From the NCBI GenBank assembly GCA_037893245.1, contig JBAIAA010000013.1, positions 868,001 to 932,000 of the forward strand: a stretch of 64,000 nt of DNA, given 5' to 3'. Below the pieces are notes generated by a model, which worked only from the letters and a program-made list of their open reading frames with translations, was not told the origin of the DNA and did not search any database. The position numbers were made by a program, and so were the translations under genes. The stretch is from Crossaster papposus (lineage: Eukaryota; Echinodermata; Asteroidea; Velatida; Solasteridae). Of the stretch, positions 1 through 12,644 are shown piece by piece. Position 1 is the first letter of the stretch. Each line of letters opens with the position of its first letter.

Positions 1-2
1 GA

Positions 3-74
3 GGCATGGTGGCGCAGTGGAAGCTTGCTGGGCCTATAACCCAGAGTGCCGAGCATCAAAACCTCGTTCTGCTG
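3..74 (+). pseudogene. Type-a iMet-like tRNA, first copy, anticodon UAU
   Basis: First complete module in the window. The anticodon loop reads CCTATAA, giving UAU instead of CAU. In this copy the downstream T-run is broken (AAGTTGTTGG), so the usual Pol III stop after type a is missing. Confidence 0.7.
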
Positions 75-403
75 CTAATAAGTTGTTGGTATGACTTGAA
101 GTACTCGACTCAGAGTGACAAAGTAGACCCTTTCTTGGTCAGTAACCGAGAGTTCGGATGATCACAACCTCGATCTGCTCAGGATAATTTTGTATTTGAT
201 AGGGATTTCATTTTCATTAAAAATAGTTACGCAGAGTAGTGCAGCGGGAGCGTGATGGGCCCATAGCCCAGAGGTCCGAGGACCAAAACCTCGCTTTGCT
301 AACTAGGTATTTTTGCTTCACTGCTATTCACATTTAATAAATATTGTAGAATGTTTTTAGAATGTCTGCTTTCATTTTGTTTGCATTTTCTAAATTTACA
401 TGA

Positions 404-475
404 GGCATAGTGGCGCAGTTGAAGCGTGCTGGGCCCATAATCCAAAGGTCCGAGGATCGAAACCTCGCTCTGCTA
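404..475 (+). tRNA. Type-d iMet(CAU)-like tRNA, copy 1
   Basis: Two anticodon-stem changes: C39 to T (G-U pair) and G43 to A, which breaks the 27-43 pair. Followed by e-f-a-b-c; next d is 802 bp on. Confidence 0.55.
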
Positions 476-1205
476 ACAAGTTTTTGGTATGACATGAGGT
501 ACTCGACTCGGAGTGACAAAGTAGACACTTTCTTGGTCAGTACCCGAGAGTTTGGTTGACCACAACCTCGGTCTGCTCAGGATAATTATTTCCTTGAAAG
601 TGATTTCATTTTCATTACAAATAGTTACGCAGAGTGGTGCAGTGGGAAGCGTGATGGGACCATAACCCAGAGGCCCGAGGACCGAAACCTCGCTCTGCTA
701 AAGAGGTATTTTTGCTTCACTGTTATTCAAATTTAATAATTATTTTAGAATGTTTTTAGAATGTCTGCTTTTATTTTGTTTGTTGTTTTTCTAAATTTAC
801 ATGAGGCATGGTGGCGCAGTGGAAGCTTGCTGGGCCTATAACCCAGAGTGCCGAGGATCAAAACCTCGTTCTGCTGTTAATAAATTTTTGGTATGACTTG
901 AAGTACTCGACTCAGAGTGACAAAGTAGACCCTTTCTTGGTCAGTAACCGAGAGTTCGGATGATCACAACCTCGATCTGCTCAGGATAATTTTGTATTTG
1001 ATAGGGATTTCATTTTCATTAAAAATAGTTACGCAGAGTAGTGCAGCGGGAGCGTGATGGGCCCATAGCCCAGAGGTCCGAGGACCAAAACATCGCTTTG
1101 CTAACTAGGTATTTTTGCTTCACTGCTATTGACATTTAATAAATATTATAGAATGTTTTTAGAATGTCTGCTTTCATTTTGTTTGCATTTTCTAAATTTA
1201 CATGA

Positions 1206-1277
1206 GGCATAGTGGCGCAGTTGAAGCGTGCTAGGCCCATAACCCAGAGGTCCGAGGATCGAAACCTCGCTCTGCTA
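1206..1277 (+). tRNA. Type-d iMet(CAU)-like tRNA, copy 2
   Basis: G29 is A, breaking one of the three initiator G:C pairs of the anticodon stem. Followed by e-f-e-f and then directly by d, 623 bp on; a-b-c are missing. Confidence 0.5.
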
Positions 1278-1828
1278 ACAAGTTTTTGGTATGACATGAG
1301 GTACTCGACTCGGAGTGACAAAGTAGACACTTTCTTGGTCAGTACCCGAGAGTTTGGTTGACCACAACCTCGGTCTGCTCAGGATAATTATTTCCTTGAA
1401 AGTGATTTTATTTTCATTACAAATAATTACGCAGAGTGGTGCAGTGGGAAGCGTGATGGGCCCATAACCCAGAGGCCCGAGGACCGAAACCTCGCTCTGC
1501 TAACAAGTTTTTGGTATGACATGAGGTACTCGACTCGGAGTGCCAAAGTAGACACTTTCTTGGTCAGTACCCGAGAGTTTGGTTGACCACAACCTCAGTC
1601 TGCTCAGGATAATTATTTCCTTGAAAGTGATTTCATTTTCATTACAAATAGTTACGCAGAGTGGTGCAGTGGGAAGCGTGATGGGCCCATTACCCAGAGG
1701 CCCGAGGACCGAAACCTCGCTCTGCTAAAAGGTATTTTTGCTTCACTGTTATTCAAATTTAATAATTATTTTAGAATGTTTTTAGAATGTCTGCTTTAAT
1801 TTTGTTTGCATTTTCTAAATTTACATGA

Positions 1829-1900
1829 GGCATAGTGGCGCAGTTGAAGCGTGCTGGGCCCATAACCCAGAGGTCCGAGGATCGAAACCTCGCTCTGCTA
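1829..1900 (+). tRNA. Type-d iMet(CAU)-like tRNA, copy 3
   Basis: Consensus body, but its upstream spacer begins as the f-to-a type and switches to the c-to-d type. Next d 801 bp on; the intervening f lacks the extra D-loop A. Confidence 0.6.
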
Positions 1901-2629
1901 ACAAGTTTTTGGTATGACTTGAAGTACTCGACTCGGAGTGACAAAGTAGACACTTTCTTGGTCAGTACCCGAGAGTTTGGTTGACCACAACCTCGGTCTG
2001 CTCAGGATAATTATTTTCTTGAAAGTGATTTCATTTTCATTACAAATAGTTACGCAGAGTGGTGCCGTGGGAGCGTGATGGGCCCATAACCCAGAGGCCC
2101 GAGGACCGAAACCTCGCTCTGCTAAAGAGGTATTTTTGCTTCACTGTTATTCAAATTTAATAATTATTTTAGAATGTTTTTAGAATGTCTGCTTTTATTT
2201 TGTTTGTTGTTTTTCTAAATTTACATGAGGCATGGTGGCGCAGTGGAAGCTTGCTGGGCCTATAACCCAGAGTGCCGAGGATCAAAACCTCGTTCTGCTG
2301 CTAATAAGTTTTTGGTATGACTTGAAGTACTCGACTCAGAGTGACAAAGTAGACCCTTTCTTGGTCAGTAACCGAGAGTTCGGATGATCACAACCTCGGT
2401 CTGCTCAGGATAATTTTGTATTTGATAGGGATTTCATTTTCATTAAAAATAGTTACGCAGAGTAGTGCAGCGGGAGCGTGATGGGCCCATAGCCCAGAGG
2501 TCCGAGGACCAAAACCTCGCTTTGCTAACTAGGTATTTTTGCTTCACTGCTATTCACATTTAATAAATATTGTAGAATGTTTTCAGAATGTCTGCTTTCA
2601 TTTTGTTTGCATTTTCTAAATTTACATGA

Positions 2630-2701
2630 GGCATAGTGGCGCAGTTGAAGCGTGCTAGGCCCATAACCCAGAGGTCCGAGGATCGAAACCTCGCTCTGCT
2701 A
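2630..2701 (+). tRNA. Type-d iMet(CAU)-like tRNA, copy 4
   Basis: Carries A29 in the anticodon stem, shared with copies 2, 5 and 6, so these four descend from one variant. Next d 1026 bp on. Confidence 0.5.
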
Positions 2702-3655
2702 ACAAGTTTTTGGTATGACATGAGGTACTCGACTCGGAGTGACAAAGTAGACACTTTCTTGGTCAGTACCCGAGAGTTTGGTTGACCACAACCTCGGTCT
2801 GCTCAGGATAATTATTTCCTTGAAAGTGATTTTATTTTCATTACAAATAATTACGCAGAGTGGTGCAGTGGGAAGCGTGATGGGCCCATAACCCAGAGGC
2901 CCGAGGACCGAAACCTCGCTCTGCTAACAAGTTTTTGGTATGACATGAGGTACTCGACTCGGAGTGACAAAGTAGACACTTTCTTGGTCAGTACCCGAGA
3001 GTTTGGTTGACCACAACCTCAGTCTGCTCAGGATAATTATTTCCTTGAAAGTGATTTCATTTTCATTACAAATAGTTACGCAGAGTGGTGCAGTGGGAAG
3101 CGTGATGGGCCCATTACCCAGAGGCCCGAGGACCGAAACCTCGCTCTGCTAAAAGGTATTTTTGCTTCACTGTTATTCAAATTTAATAATTATTTTAGAA
3201 TGTTTTTAGAATGTCTGCTTTTATTTTGTTTGTTGTTTTTCTAAATTTACATGAGGCATGGTGGCGCAGTGGAAGCTTGCTGGGCCTATAACCCAGAGTG
3301 CCGAGGATCAAAACCTCGTTCTGCTGCTAATAAGTTTTTGGTATGACTTGAAGTACTCGACTCAGAGTGACAAAGTAGACCCTTTCTTGGTCAGTAACCG
3401 AGAGTTCGGATGATCACAACCTCGGTCTGCTCAGGATAATTTTGTATTTGATAGGGATTTCATTTTCATTAAAAATAGTTACGCAGAGTAGTGCAGCGGG
3501 AGCGTGATGGGCCCATAGCCCAGAGGTCCGTGGACCAAAACCTCGCTTTGCTAACTAGGTATTTTTGCTTCACTGCTATTGACATTTAATAAATATTATA
3601 GAATGTTTTTAGAATGTCTGCTTTCATTTTGTTTGCATTTTCTAAATTTACATGA

Positions 3656-3727
3656 GGCATAGTGGCGCAGTTGAAGCGTGCTAGGCCCATAACCCAGAGG
3701 TCCGAGGATCGAAACCTCGCTCTGCTA
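3656..3727 (+). tRNA. Type-d iMet(CAU)-like tRNA, copy 5
   Basis: A29 variant. Followed by three e-f pairs then a-b-c; next d 1251 bp on. Confidence 0.5.
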
Positions 3728-4906
3728 ACAAGTTTTTGGTATGACATGAGGTACTCGACTCGGAGTGACAAAGTAGACACTTTCTTGGTCAGTACCCGAG
3801 AGTTTGGTTGACCACAACCTCGGTCTGCTCAGGATAATTATTTCCTTGAAAGTGATTTTATTTTCATTACAAATAATTACGCAGAGTGGTGCAGTGGGAA
3901 GCGTGATGGGCCCATAACCCAGAGGCCCGAGGACCGAAACCTCGCTCTGCTAACAAGTTTTTGGTATGACATGAGGTACTCGACTCGGAGTGACAAAGTA
4001 GACACTTTCTTGGTCAGTACCCGAGAGTTTGGTTGACCACAACCTCGGTCTGCTCAGGATAATTATTTCCTTGAAAGTGATTTTATTTTCATTACAAATA
4101 ATTACGCAGAGTGGTGCAGTGGGAAGCGTGATGGGCCCATAACCCAGAGGCCCGAGGACCGAAACCTCGCTCTGCTAACAAGTTTTTGGTATGACATGAG
4201 GTACTCGACTCGGAGTGACAAAGTAGACACTTTCTTGGTCAGTACCCGAGAGTTTGGTTGACCACAACCTCAGTCTGCTCAGGATAATTATTTCCTTGAA
4301 AGTGATTTCATTTTCATTACAAATAGTTACGCAGAGTGGTGCAGTGGGAAGCGTGATGGGCCCATTACCCAGAGGCCCGAGGACCGAAACCTCGCTCTGC
4401 TAAAAGGTATTTTTGCTTCACTGTTATTCAAATTTAATAATTATTTTAGAATGTTTTTAGAATGTCTGCTTTTATTTTGTTTGTTGTTTTTCTAAATTTA
4501 CATGAGGCATGGTGGCGCAGTGGAAGCTTGCTGGGCCTATAACCCAGAGTGCCGAGGATCAAAACCTCGTTCTGCTGCTAATAAGTTTTTGGTATGACTT
4601 GAAGTACTCGACTCAGAGTGACAAAGTAGACCCTTTCTTGGTCAGTAACCGAGAGTTCGGATGATCACAACCTCGGTCTGCTCAGGATAATTTTGTATTT
4701 GATAGGGATTTCATTTTCATTAAAAATAGTTACGCAGAGTAGTGCAGCGGGAGCGTGATGGGCCCATAGCCCAGAGGTCCGTGGACCAAAACCTCGCTTT
4801 GCTAACTAGGTATTTTTGCTTCACTGCTATTGACATTTAATAAATATTATAGAATGTTTTTAGAATGTCTGCTTTCATTTTGTTTGCATTTTCTAAATTT
4901 ACATGA

Positions 4907-4978
4907 GGCATAGTGGCGCAGTTGAAGCGTGCTAGGCCCATAACCCAGAGGTCCGAGGATCGAAACCTCGCTCTGCTA
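4907..4978 (+). tRNA. Type-d iMet(CAU)-like tRNA, copy 6
   Basis: A29 variant. The segment from copy 5 to here is essentially repeated from here to copy 7 (1251 bp each). Confidence 0.5.
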
Positions 4979-6157
4979 ACAAGTTTTTGGTATGACATGA
5001 GGTACTCGACTCGGAGTGACAAAGTAGACACTTTCTTGGTCAGTACCCGAGAGTTTGGTTGACCACAACCTCGGTCTGCTCAGGATAATTATTTCCTTGA
5101 AAGTGATTTTATTTTCATTACAAATAATTACGCAGAGTGGTGCAGTGGGAAGCGTGATGGGCCCATAACCCAGAGGCCCGAGGACCGAAACCTCGCTCTG
5201 CTAACAAGTTTTTGGTATGACATGAGGTACTCGACTCGGAGTGACAAAGTAGACACTTTCTTGGTCAGTACCCGAGAGTTTGGTTGACCACAACCTCGGT
5301 CTGCTCAGGATAATTATTTCCTTGAAAGTGATTTTATTTTCATTACAAATAATTACGCAGAGTGGTGCAGTGGGAAGCGTGATGGGCCCATAACCCAGAG
5401 GCCCGAGGACCGAAACCTCGCTCTGCTAACAAGTTTTTGGTATGACATGAGGTACTCGACTCGGAGTGACAAAGTAGACACTTTCTTGGTCAGTACCCGA
5501 GAGTTTGGTTGACCACAACCTCAGTCTGCTCAGGATAATTATTTCCTTGAAAGTGATTTCATTTTCATTACAAATAGTTACGCAGAGTGGTGCAGTGGGA
5601 AGCGTGATGGGCCCATTACCCAGAGGCCCGAGGACCGAAACCTCGCTCTGCTAAAAGGTATTTTTGCTTCACTGTTATTCAAATTTAATAATTATTTTAG
5701 AATGTTTTTAGAATGTCTGCTTTTATTTTGTTTGTTGTTTTTCTAAATTTACATGAGGCATGGTGGCGCAGTGGAAGCTTGCTGGGCCTATAACCCAGAG
5801 TGCCGAGGATCAAAACCTCGTTCTGCTGCTAATAAGTTTTTGGTATGACTTGAAGTACTCGACTCAGAGTGACAAAGTAGACCCTTTCTTGGTCAGTAAC
5901 CGAGAGTTCGGATGATCACAACCTCGGTCTGCTCAGGATAATTTTGTATTTGATAGGGATTTCATTTTCATTAAAAATAGTTACGCAGAGTAGTGCAGCG
6001 GGAGCGTGATGGGCCCATAGCCCAGAGGTCCGAGGACCAAAACCTCGCTTTGCTAACTAGGTATTTTTGCTTCACTGCTATTCACATTTAATAAATATTG
6101 TAGAATGTTTTTAGAATGTCTGCTTTCATTTTGTTTGCATTTTCTAAATTTACATGA

Positions 6158-6229
6158 GGCATAGTGGCGCAGTTGAAGCGTGCTGGGCCCATAACCCAGA
6201 GGTCCGAGGATCGAAACCTCGCTCTGCTA
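6158..6229 (+). tRNA. Type-d iMet(CAU)-like tRNA, copy 7
   Basis: Consensus body with T5 after it. The next e module has CTCGG instead of CTTGG, making its anticodon stem fully Watson-Crick. Next d 1026 bp on. Confidence 0.6.
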
Positions 6230-7183
6230 ACAAGTTTTTGGTATGACATGAGGTACTCGACTCGGAGTGACAAAGTAGACACTTTCTCGGTCAGTACCCG
6301 AGAGTTTGGTTGACCACAACCTCGGTCTGCTCAGGATAATTATTTCCTTGAAAGTGATTTTATTTTTATTACAAATAGTTACGCAGAGTGGTGCAGTGGG
6401 AAGCGTGATGGGCCCATAACCCAGAGGCCCGAGGACCGAAACCTCGCTCTGCTAACAAGTTTTTGGTATGACATGAGGTACTCGACTCGGAGTGACAAAG
6501 TAGACACTTTCTTGGTCAGTACCCGAGAGTTTGGTTGACCACAACCTCAGTCTGCTCAGGATAATTATTTCCTTGAAAGTGATTTCATTTTCATTACAAA
6601 TAGTTACGCAGAGTGGTGCAGTGGGAAGCGTGATGGACCCATTACCCAGAGGCCCGAGGACCGAAACCTCGCTCTGCTAAAAGGTATTTTTGCTTCACTG
6701 TTATTCAAATTTAATAATTATTTTAGAATGTTTTTAGAATGTCTGCTTTTATTTTGTTTGTTGTTTTTCTAAATTTACATGAGGCATGGTGGCGCAGTGG
6801 AAGCTTGCTGGGCCTATAACCCAGAGTGCCGAGGATCAAAACCTCGTTCTGCTGCTAATAAGTTTTTGGTATGACTTGAAGTACTCGACTCAGAGTGACA
6901 AAGTAGACCCTTTCTTGGTCAGTAACCGAGAGTTCGGATGATCACAACCTCGGTCTGCTCAGGATAATTTTGTATTTGATAGGGATTTCATTTTCATTAA
7001 AAATAGTTACGCAGAGTAGTGCAGCGGCAGCGTGATGGGCCCATAGCCCAGAGGTCCGAGGACCAAAACCTCGCTTTGCTAACTAGGTATGTTTGCTTCA
7101 CTGCTATTCACATTTAATAAATATTGTAGAATGTTTTTAGAATGTCTGCTTTCATTTTGTTTGCATTTTCTAAATTTACATGA

Positions 7184-7255
7184 GGCATAGTGGCGCAGTT
7201 GAAGCGTGCTGGGCCCATAACCCAGAGGTCCGAGGATCGAAACCTCGCTCTGCTA
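7184..7255 (+). tRNA. Type-d iMet(CAU)-like tRNA, copy 8
   Basis: Consensus body; trailer reads AACACG before the T5 run. Next d-type start 802 bp on. Confidence 0.6.
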
Positions 7256-7985
7256 ACACGTTTTTGGTATGACATGAGGTACTCGACTCGGAGTGACAAA
7301 GTAGACACTTTCTCGGTCAGTACCCGAGAGTTTGGATGACCACAACCTCGGTCTGCTCAGGATAATTATTTCCTTGAAAGTGATTTTATTTTCATTACAA
7401 ATAGTTACGCAGAGTGGTGCAGTGGGAAGCGTGATGGGCCCATAACCCAGAGGCCCGAGGACCGAAACCTCGCTCTGCTAAAAGGTATTTTTGCTTCACT
7501 GTTATTCAAATTTAATAATTATTTTAGAATGTTTTTAGAATGTCTGCTTTTATTTTGTTTGTTGTTTTTCTAAATTTACATGAGGCATGGTGGCGCAGTG
7601 GAAGCTTGCTGGGCCTATAACCCAGAGTGCCGAGGATCAAAACCTCGTTCTGCTGCTAATAAGTTTTTGGTATGACTTGAAGTACTCGACTCAGAGTGAC
7701 AATGTATACCCTTTCTTGGTCAGTAACCGAGGGTTTGGATGATCACAACCTCGGTCTGCTCAGGATAATTTTGTATTTGATAGGGATTTCATTTTCATTA
7801 AAAATAGTTACGCAGAGTAGTGCAGCGGGAGCGTGATGGGCCCATAGCCCAGAGGTCCGAGGACCAAAACCTCGCTTTGCTAAGTAGGTATTTTTGCTTC
7901 ACTGCTATTCACATTTAATAAATATTGTAGAATGTTTTTAGAATGTCTGCTTTTTATTTTGTTTGCATTTTCTAAATTTACATGA

Positions 7986-8057
7986 GGCATAGTGGCGCAG
8001 TTGAAGCGTGCTGGGCCCATAACCCAGAGGCCCGAGGACCGAAACCTCGCTCTGCTA
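7986..8057 (+). tRNA. d/f chimeric iMet(CAU)-like tRNA, copy 9
   Basis: The 5' part (acceptor, D arm, anticodon stem) is type d; from the variable loop onward (AGGCCCGAGGACCG) it is type f, followed by the f trailer and T5. Then a-b-c; next d 578 bp on (e and f of this unit are missing). Confidence 0.6.
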
Positions 8058-8563
8058 AAGAGGTATTTTTGCTTCACTGTTATTCAAATTTAATAATTAT
8101 TTTAGAATGTTTTTAGAATGTCTGCTTTTATTTTGTTTGTTGTTTTTCTAAATTTACATGAGGCATGGTGGCGCAGTGGAAGCTTGCTGGGCCTATAACC
8201 CAGAGTGCCGAGGATCAAAACCTCGTTTTGCTACTAATAAGTTTTTGGTATGACTTGAAGTACTCGACTCAGAGTGACAAAGTAGACCCTTTCTTGGTCA
8301 GTAACCGAGAGTTCGGATGATCACAACCTCGGTCTGCTCAGGATAATGTTGTATTTGATAGGGATTTCATTTTCATTAAAAATAGTTACGCACAGTAGTG
8401 CAGCGGGAGCGTGATGGGCCCATAGCCCAGAGGTCCGAGGACCAAAACCTCGCTTTGCTAACTAGGTATTTTTGCTTCACTGCTATTCACATTTAATAAA
8501 TATTGTAGAATGTTTTTAGAATGTCTGCTTTTTATTTTGTTTGCATTTTCTAAATTTACATGA

Positions 8564-8635
8564 GGCATAGTGGCGCAGTTGAAGCGTGCTGGGCCCATAA
8601 CCCAGAGGTCCGAGGATCGAAACCTCGCTCTGCTA
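8564..8635 (+). tRNA. Type-d iMet(CAU)-like tRNA, copy 10
   Basis: Body consensus, but the T5 run is broken to GTGTTTGG, leaving only three T. Next d 801 bp on. Confidence 0.5.
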
Positions 8636-9364
8636 ACAAGTGTTTGGTATGACATGAGGTACTCGACTCGGAGTGACAAAGTAGACACTTTCTTGGTCAG
8701 TACCCGAGAGTTTGGTTGACCACAACCTCAGTCTGCTCAGGATAATTATTTCCTTGAAAGTGATTTCATTTTCATTACAAATAGTTACGCAGAGTGGTGC
8801 AGTGGGAAGCGTGATGGGCCCATTACCCAGAGGCCCGAGGACCGAAACCTCGCTCTGCTAAAAGGTATTTTTGCTTCACTGTTATTCAAATTTAATAATT
8901 ATTTTAGAATGTTTTTAGAATGTCTGCTTTTATTTTGTTTGTTGTTTTTCTAAATTTACATGAGGCATGGTGGCGCAGTGGAAGCTTGCTGGGCCTATAA
9001 CCCAGAGTGCCGAGGATCAAAACCTCGTTCTGCTGCTAATAAGTTTTTGGTATGACTTGAAGTACTCGACTCAGAGTGACAAAGTAGACCCTTTCTTGGT
9101 CAGTAACCGAGAGTTCGGATGATCACAACCTCGGTCTGCTCAGGATAATTTTGTATTTGATAGGGATTTCATTTTCATTAAAAATAGTTACGCAGAGTAG
9201 TGCAGCGGGAGCGTGATGGGCCCATAGCCCAGAGGTCCGAGGACCAAAACCTCGCTTTGCTAACTAGGTATTTTTGCTTCACTGCTATTCACATTTAATA
9301 AATATTGTAGAATGTTTTTAGAATGTCTGCTTTCATTTTGTTTGCATTTTCTAAATTTACATGA

Positions 9365-9436
9365 GGCATAGTGGCGCAGTTGAAGCGTGCTGGGCCCATA
9401 ACCCAGAGGTCCGAGGATCGAAACCTCGCTCTGCTA
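9365..9436 (+). tRNA. Type-d iMet(CAU)-like tRNA, copy 11
   Basis: Consensus body; the 3,207-bp duplicate of copy 7. Next d 1026 bp on via e-f-e-f-a-b-c. Confidence 0.6.
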
Positions 9437-10390
9437 ACAAGTTTTTGGTATGACATGAGGTACTCGACTCGGAGTGACAAAGTAGACACTTTCTCGGTCA
9501 GTACCCGAGAGTTTGGTTGACCACAACCTCGGTCTGCTCAGGATAATTATTTCCTTGAAAGTGATTTTATTTTTATTACAAATAGTTACGCAGAGTGGTG
9601 CAGTGGGAAGCGTGATGGGCCCATAACCCAGAGGCCCGAGGACCGAAACCTCGCTCTGCTAACAAGTTTTTGGTATGACATGAGGTACTCGACTCGGAGT
9701 GACAAAGTAGACACTTTCTTGGTCAGTACCCGAGAGTTTGGTTGACCACAACCTCAGTCTGCTCAGGATAATTATTTCCTTGAAAGTGATTTCATTTTCA
9801 TTACAAATAGTTACGCAGAGTGGTGCAGTGGGAAGCGTGATGGACCCATTACCCAGAGGCCCGAGGACCGAAACCTCGCTCTGCTAAAAGGTATTTTTGC
9901 TTCACTGTTATTCAAATTTAATAATTATTTTAGAATGTTTTTAGAATGTCTGCTTTTATTTTGTTTGTTGTTTTTCTAAATTTACATGAGGCATGGTGGC
10001 GCAGTGGAAGCTTGCTGGGCCTATAACCCAGAGTGCCGAGGATCAAAACCTCGTTCTGCTGCTAATAAGTTTTTGGTATGACTTGAAGTACTCGACTCAG
10101 AGTGACAAAGTAGACCCTTTCTTGGTCAGTAACCGAGAGTTCGGATGATCACAACCTCGGTCTGCTCAGGATAATTTTGTATTTGATAGGGATTTCATTT
10201 TCATTAAAAATAGTTACGCAGAGTAGTGCAGCGGCAGCGTGATGGGCCCATAGCCCAGAGGTCCGAGGACCAAAACCTCGCTTTGCTAACTAGGTATGTT
10301 TGCTTCACTGCTATTCACATTTAATAAATATTGTAGAATGTTTTTAGAATGTCTGCTTTCATTTTGTTTGCATTTTCTAAATTTACATGA

Positions 10391-10462
10391 GGCATAGTGG
10401 CGCAGTTGAAGCGTGCTGGGCCCATAACCCAGAGGTCCGAGGATCGAAACCTCGCTCTGCTA
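10391..10462 (+). tRNA. Type-d iMet(CAU)-like tRNA, copy 12
   Basis: Duplicate of copy 8, with the same AACACG trailer. Next d-type start 802 bp on. Confidence 0.6.
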
Positions 10463-11192
10463 ACACGTTTTTGGTATGACATGAGGTACTCGACTCGGAG
10501 TGACAAAGTAGACACTTTCTCGGTCAGTACCCGAGAGTTTGGATGACCACAACCTCGGTCTGCTCAGGATAATTATTTCCTTGAAAGTGATTTTATTTTC
10601 ATTACAAATAGTTACGCAGAGTGGTGCAGTGGGAAGCGTGATGGGCCCATAACCCAGAGGCCCGAGGACCGAAACCTCGCTCTGCTAAAAGGTATTTTTG
10701 CTTCACTGTTATTCAAATTTAATAATTATTTTAGAATGTTTTTAGAATGTCTGCTTTTATTTTGTTTGTTGTTTTTCTAAATTTACATGAGGCATGGTGG
10801 CGCAGTGGAAGCTTGCTGGGCCTATAACCCAGAGTGCCGAGGATCAAAACCTCGTTCTGCTGCTAATAAGTTTTTGGTATGACTTGAAGTACTCGACTCA
10901 GAGTGACAAAGTATACCCTTTCTTGGTCAGTAACCGAGGGTTTGGATGATCACAACCTCGGTCTGCTCAGGATAATTTTGTATTTGATAGGGATTTCATT
11001 TTCATTAAAAATAGTTACGCAGAGTAGTGCAGCGGGAGCGTGATGGGCCCATAGCCCAGAGGTCCGAGGACCAAAACCTCGCTTTGCTAAGTAGGTATTT
11101 TTGCTTCACTGCTATTCACATTTAATAAATATTGTAGAATGTTTTTAGAATGTCTGCTTTTTATTTTGTTTGCATTTTCTAAATTTACATGA

Positions 11193-11264
11193 GGCATAGT
11201 GGCGCAGTTGAAGCGTGCTGGGCCCATAACCCAGAGGCCCGAGGACCGAAACCTCGCTCTGCTA
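11193..11264 (+). tRNA. d/f chimeric iMet(CAU)-like tRNA, copy 13
   Basis: Duplicate of the chimera at 7986. Next d 578 bp on. Confidence 0.6.
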
Positions 11265-11770
11265 AAGAGGTATTTTTGCTTCACTGTTATTCAAATTTAA
11301 TAATTATTTTAGAATGTTTTTAGAATGTCTGCTTTTATTTTGTTTGTTGTTTTTCTAAATTTACATGAGGCATGGTGGCGCAGTGGAAGCTTGCTGGGCC
11401 TATAACCCAGAGTGCCGAGGATCAAAACCTCGTTTTGCTACTAATAAGTTTTTGGTATGACTTGAAGTACTCGACTCAGAGTGACAAAGTAGACCCTTTC
11501 TTGGTCAGTAACCGAGAGTTCGGATGATCACAACCTCGGTCTGCTCAGGATAATGTTGTATTTGATAGGGATTTCATTTTCATTAAAAATAGTTACGCAC
11601 AGTAGTGCAGCGGGAGCGTGATGGGCCCATAGCCCAGAGGTCCGAGGACCAAAACCTCGCTTTGCTAACTAGGTATTTTTGCTTCACTGCTATTCACATT
11701 TAATAAATATTGTAGAATGTTTTTAGAATGTCTGCTTTTTATTTTGTTTGCATTTTCTAAATTTACATGA

Positions 11771-11842
11771 GGCATAGTGGCGCAGTTGAAGCGTGCTGGG
11801 CCCATAACCCAGAGGTCCGAGGATCGAAACCTCGCTCTGCTA
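11771..11842 (+). tRNA. Type-d iMet(CAU)-like tRNA, copy 14
   Basis: Duplicate of copy 10 including the broken T-run. The e module after it has CCTGAG in place of CCCGAG. Next d 802 bp on. Confidence 0.5.
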
Positions 11843-12572
11843 ACAAGTGTTTGGTATGACATGAGGTACTCGACTCGGAGTGACAAAGTAGACACTTTCT
11901 TGGTCAGTACCTGAGAGTTTGGTTGACCACAACCTCGGTCTGCTCAGGATAATTATTTCCTTGAAAGTGATTTCATTTTCATTACAAATAGTTACGCAGA
12001 GTGGTGCAGTGGGAAGCGTGATGGGCCCATTACCCAGAGGCCCGAGGACCGAAACCTCGCTCTGCTAAAAGGTATTTTTGCTTCACTGTTATTCAAATTT
12101 AACAATTATTTTAGAATGTTTTTAGAATGTCTGCTTTTATTTTGTTTGTTGTTTTTCTAAATTTACATGAGGCATGGTGGCGCAGTGGAAGCTTGCTGGG
12201 CCTATAACCCAGAGTGCCGAGGATCAAAACCTCGTTCTGCTGCTAATAAGTTTTTGGTATGACTTGAAGTACTCGACTCAGAGTGACAAAGTAGACCCTT
12301 TCTTGGTCAGTAACCGAGAGTTCGGATGATCACAACCTCGGTCTGCTCAGGATAATTTTGTATTTGATAGGGATTTCATTTTCATTAAAAATAGTTACGC
12401 AGAGTAGTGCAGCGGGAGCGTGATGGGCCCATAGCCCAGAGGTCCGAGGACCAAAACCTTGCTTTGCTAACTAGGTATTTTTGCTTCACTGCTATTCACA
12501 TTTAATAAATATTGTAGAATGTTTTTAGAATGTCTGCTTTTTATTTTGTTTGCATTTTCTAAATTTACATGA

Positions 12573-12644
12573 GGCATAGTGGCGCAGTTAAAGCGTGCTG
12601 GGCCCATAACCCAGAGGTCCGAGGATCGAAACCTCGCTCTGCTA
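12573..12644 (+). tRNA. Type-d iMet(CAU)-like tRNA, copy 15
   Basis: D-loop reads AGTTAAA, losing the remaining loop G (position 19). Next d 801 bp on. Confidence 0.5.

Larger units (their letters stand above)
1206..7183 (+). repeat. Ladder region with extra e-f insertions
   Basis: Between successive d modules the path is e-f-e-f (623 bp), e-f-a-b-c (801), e-f-e-f-a-b-c (1026), e-f three times then a-b-c (1251, twice) and again 1026. The added step is about 225 bp, one e-f pair. At each added step an f body runs straight into a d-type trailer (CTCTGCTAACAAGTTTTT), so the junction is an f/d exchange inside the 3' part of a tRNA module. This is the pattern expected from repeated unequal crossing-over seeded by module homology. 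Confidence 0.85.
5440..11853 (+). repeat. Tandem duplication, period 3,207 bp
   Basis: Two consecutive copies, about 5440-8646 and 8647-11853, share private marks exactly 3,207 bp apart. Examples: GATGGACCC at about 6634 and 9841, GCGGCAGCG at about 7024 and 10231, GTATGTTTGC at about 7087 and 10294, the trailer CACGTTTTT at about 7258 and 10465, and CACAGTAGTG at about 8391 and 11598. Each copy also contains one d/f chimera. Boundaries are approximate because they lie in repeated sequence. Confidence 0.85.
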
